64,000 bases of DNA from WM-3-3 sp041660045 (lineage in GTDB: Bacteria; Pseudomonadota; Gammaproteobacteria; Methylococcales; Methylomonadaceae): positions 186,001 through 250,000 of the forward strand of contig JBAZXA010000005.1 of the NCBI GenBank assembly GCA_041660045.1. The letters run 5' to 3'. Made by a program: the position numbers and the translations under genes. This document shows, one piece after another, positions 63,822-64,000 of this stretch. Below the pieces are notes generated by a model. That model was not told the origin of the DNA. It saw only the letters and a list, made by a program, of their open reading frames with translations, and ran no database searches. Numbering within the stretch: position 1 is the stretch's first letter; each line of letters begins with the position of its first letter.

Positions 63822-64000
63822 ATGTCCATTTTGAGGCCACGTTCACTGTTTACACACCCCACTTGGTTACATCGCTTGGTATTTTGGCTTGGTGCCATTA
63901 CTGTGGGTTTAGTGATCGTGGCAATGACCCTATTCAGCGAATGGGCTGGCGATGTTTATCGCCATTTTTCTTGGCAATATCCTTGGTTTGATTTTATCGT
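63822..64000 (+). CDS. Chloride channel (CLC) family protein, N-terminal fragment
   Basis: An open frame of 59 codons runs from ATG 63822 to the window end. HRLVFWLGAITVGLVIVA, then ALLSEWA-type residues, and a later WQYPWFDFI fit the first helix and following turn of CLC channels and chloride/proton antiporters from proteobacteria. The selectivity motifs lie beyond the edge. AAGG sits immediately before the ATG, so the in-frame TTG at 63831 with better spacing may be the true start. Confidence 0.6.
   Translation, partial: MSILRPRSLFTHPTWLHRLVFWLGAITVGLVIVAMTLFSEWAGDVYRHFSWQYPWFDFI

Noticed and set aside
63782..63991. 69-codon frame at the window end
   Set aside because: It is the wrong frame of the probable CLC channel start, which reads with membrane-helix pattern in the other frame.

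Overview
The window carries one contiguous bacterial chromosome segment. It is moderately AT-rich and Gram-negative, with lipid A, BAM and type IV pilus genes. The order of its housekeeping blocks is gammaproteobacterial: rpsB-tsf-pyrH-frr-uppS-cdsA-dxr-rseP divergent from map-glnD, ndk-rlmN-pilW-hisS-yfgM-bamB-der, and tgt-yajC-secD-secF. The mix of YfdX, CRTAC1-type and CheB/CheR-diguanylate cyclase proteins would fit a methanotroph of the Methylococcales. No diagnostic C1 gene lies in the window, so that placement is only a guess.

Layout. 1-3461: a giant CheB-CheR-PAS-GGDEF sensor protein, cut by the window edge. 3462-5727: a long non-coding stretch with an orphan terminator, then a YfdX-family periplasmic protein and a small membrane protein. 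5736-13933: an accessory run, all on the minus strand, with an NmrA-like reductase, methyltransferase, cupin, PLP aminotransferase, unassigned secreted protein, FG-GAP/ASPIC secreted protein, ECF sigma factor and SRPBCC protein. An ECF-type promoter lies in front of the last gene, and strong stem-loops lie between several of the genes. 14231-18525: an orphan GspF/PilC-like protein, a gene-poor stretch with two single-TM microproteins, and a secreted phosphoesterase. 18776-26699: a surface polysaccharide locus of tightly overlapping genes (flippase, FkbM methyltransferase, UDP-xylose synthase, four glycosyltransferases, a methyltransferase). The FkbM gene is broken by a frameshift in a poly-A tract.

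26795-45377: core genes (pncC, mutS, dsbC, the isoprenoid/phospholipid/translation block, map, glnD), then an ene-reductase/alcohol dehydrogenase pair and a UbiH-family hydroxylase. 45601-50823: a 63-residue membrane protein with a good promoter, a solitary lpxD, motAB followed by a membrane-anchored methyltransferase, and tpx. 50855-62216: the der-to-ndk block, secFD-yajC and tgt. 62511-64000: a CPA2 antiporter and the first 59 codons of a probable CLC chloride channel.

No tRNA, rRNA, insertion sequence, CRISPR array or phage gene was recognised. The least explained parts are the ECF/SRPBCC/CRTAC1 cluster, the microproteins, and the orphan terminator at 3929-3963.
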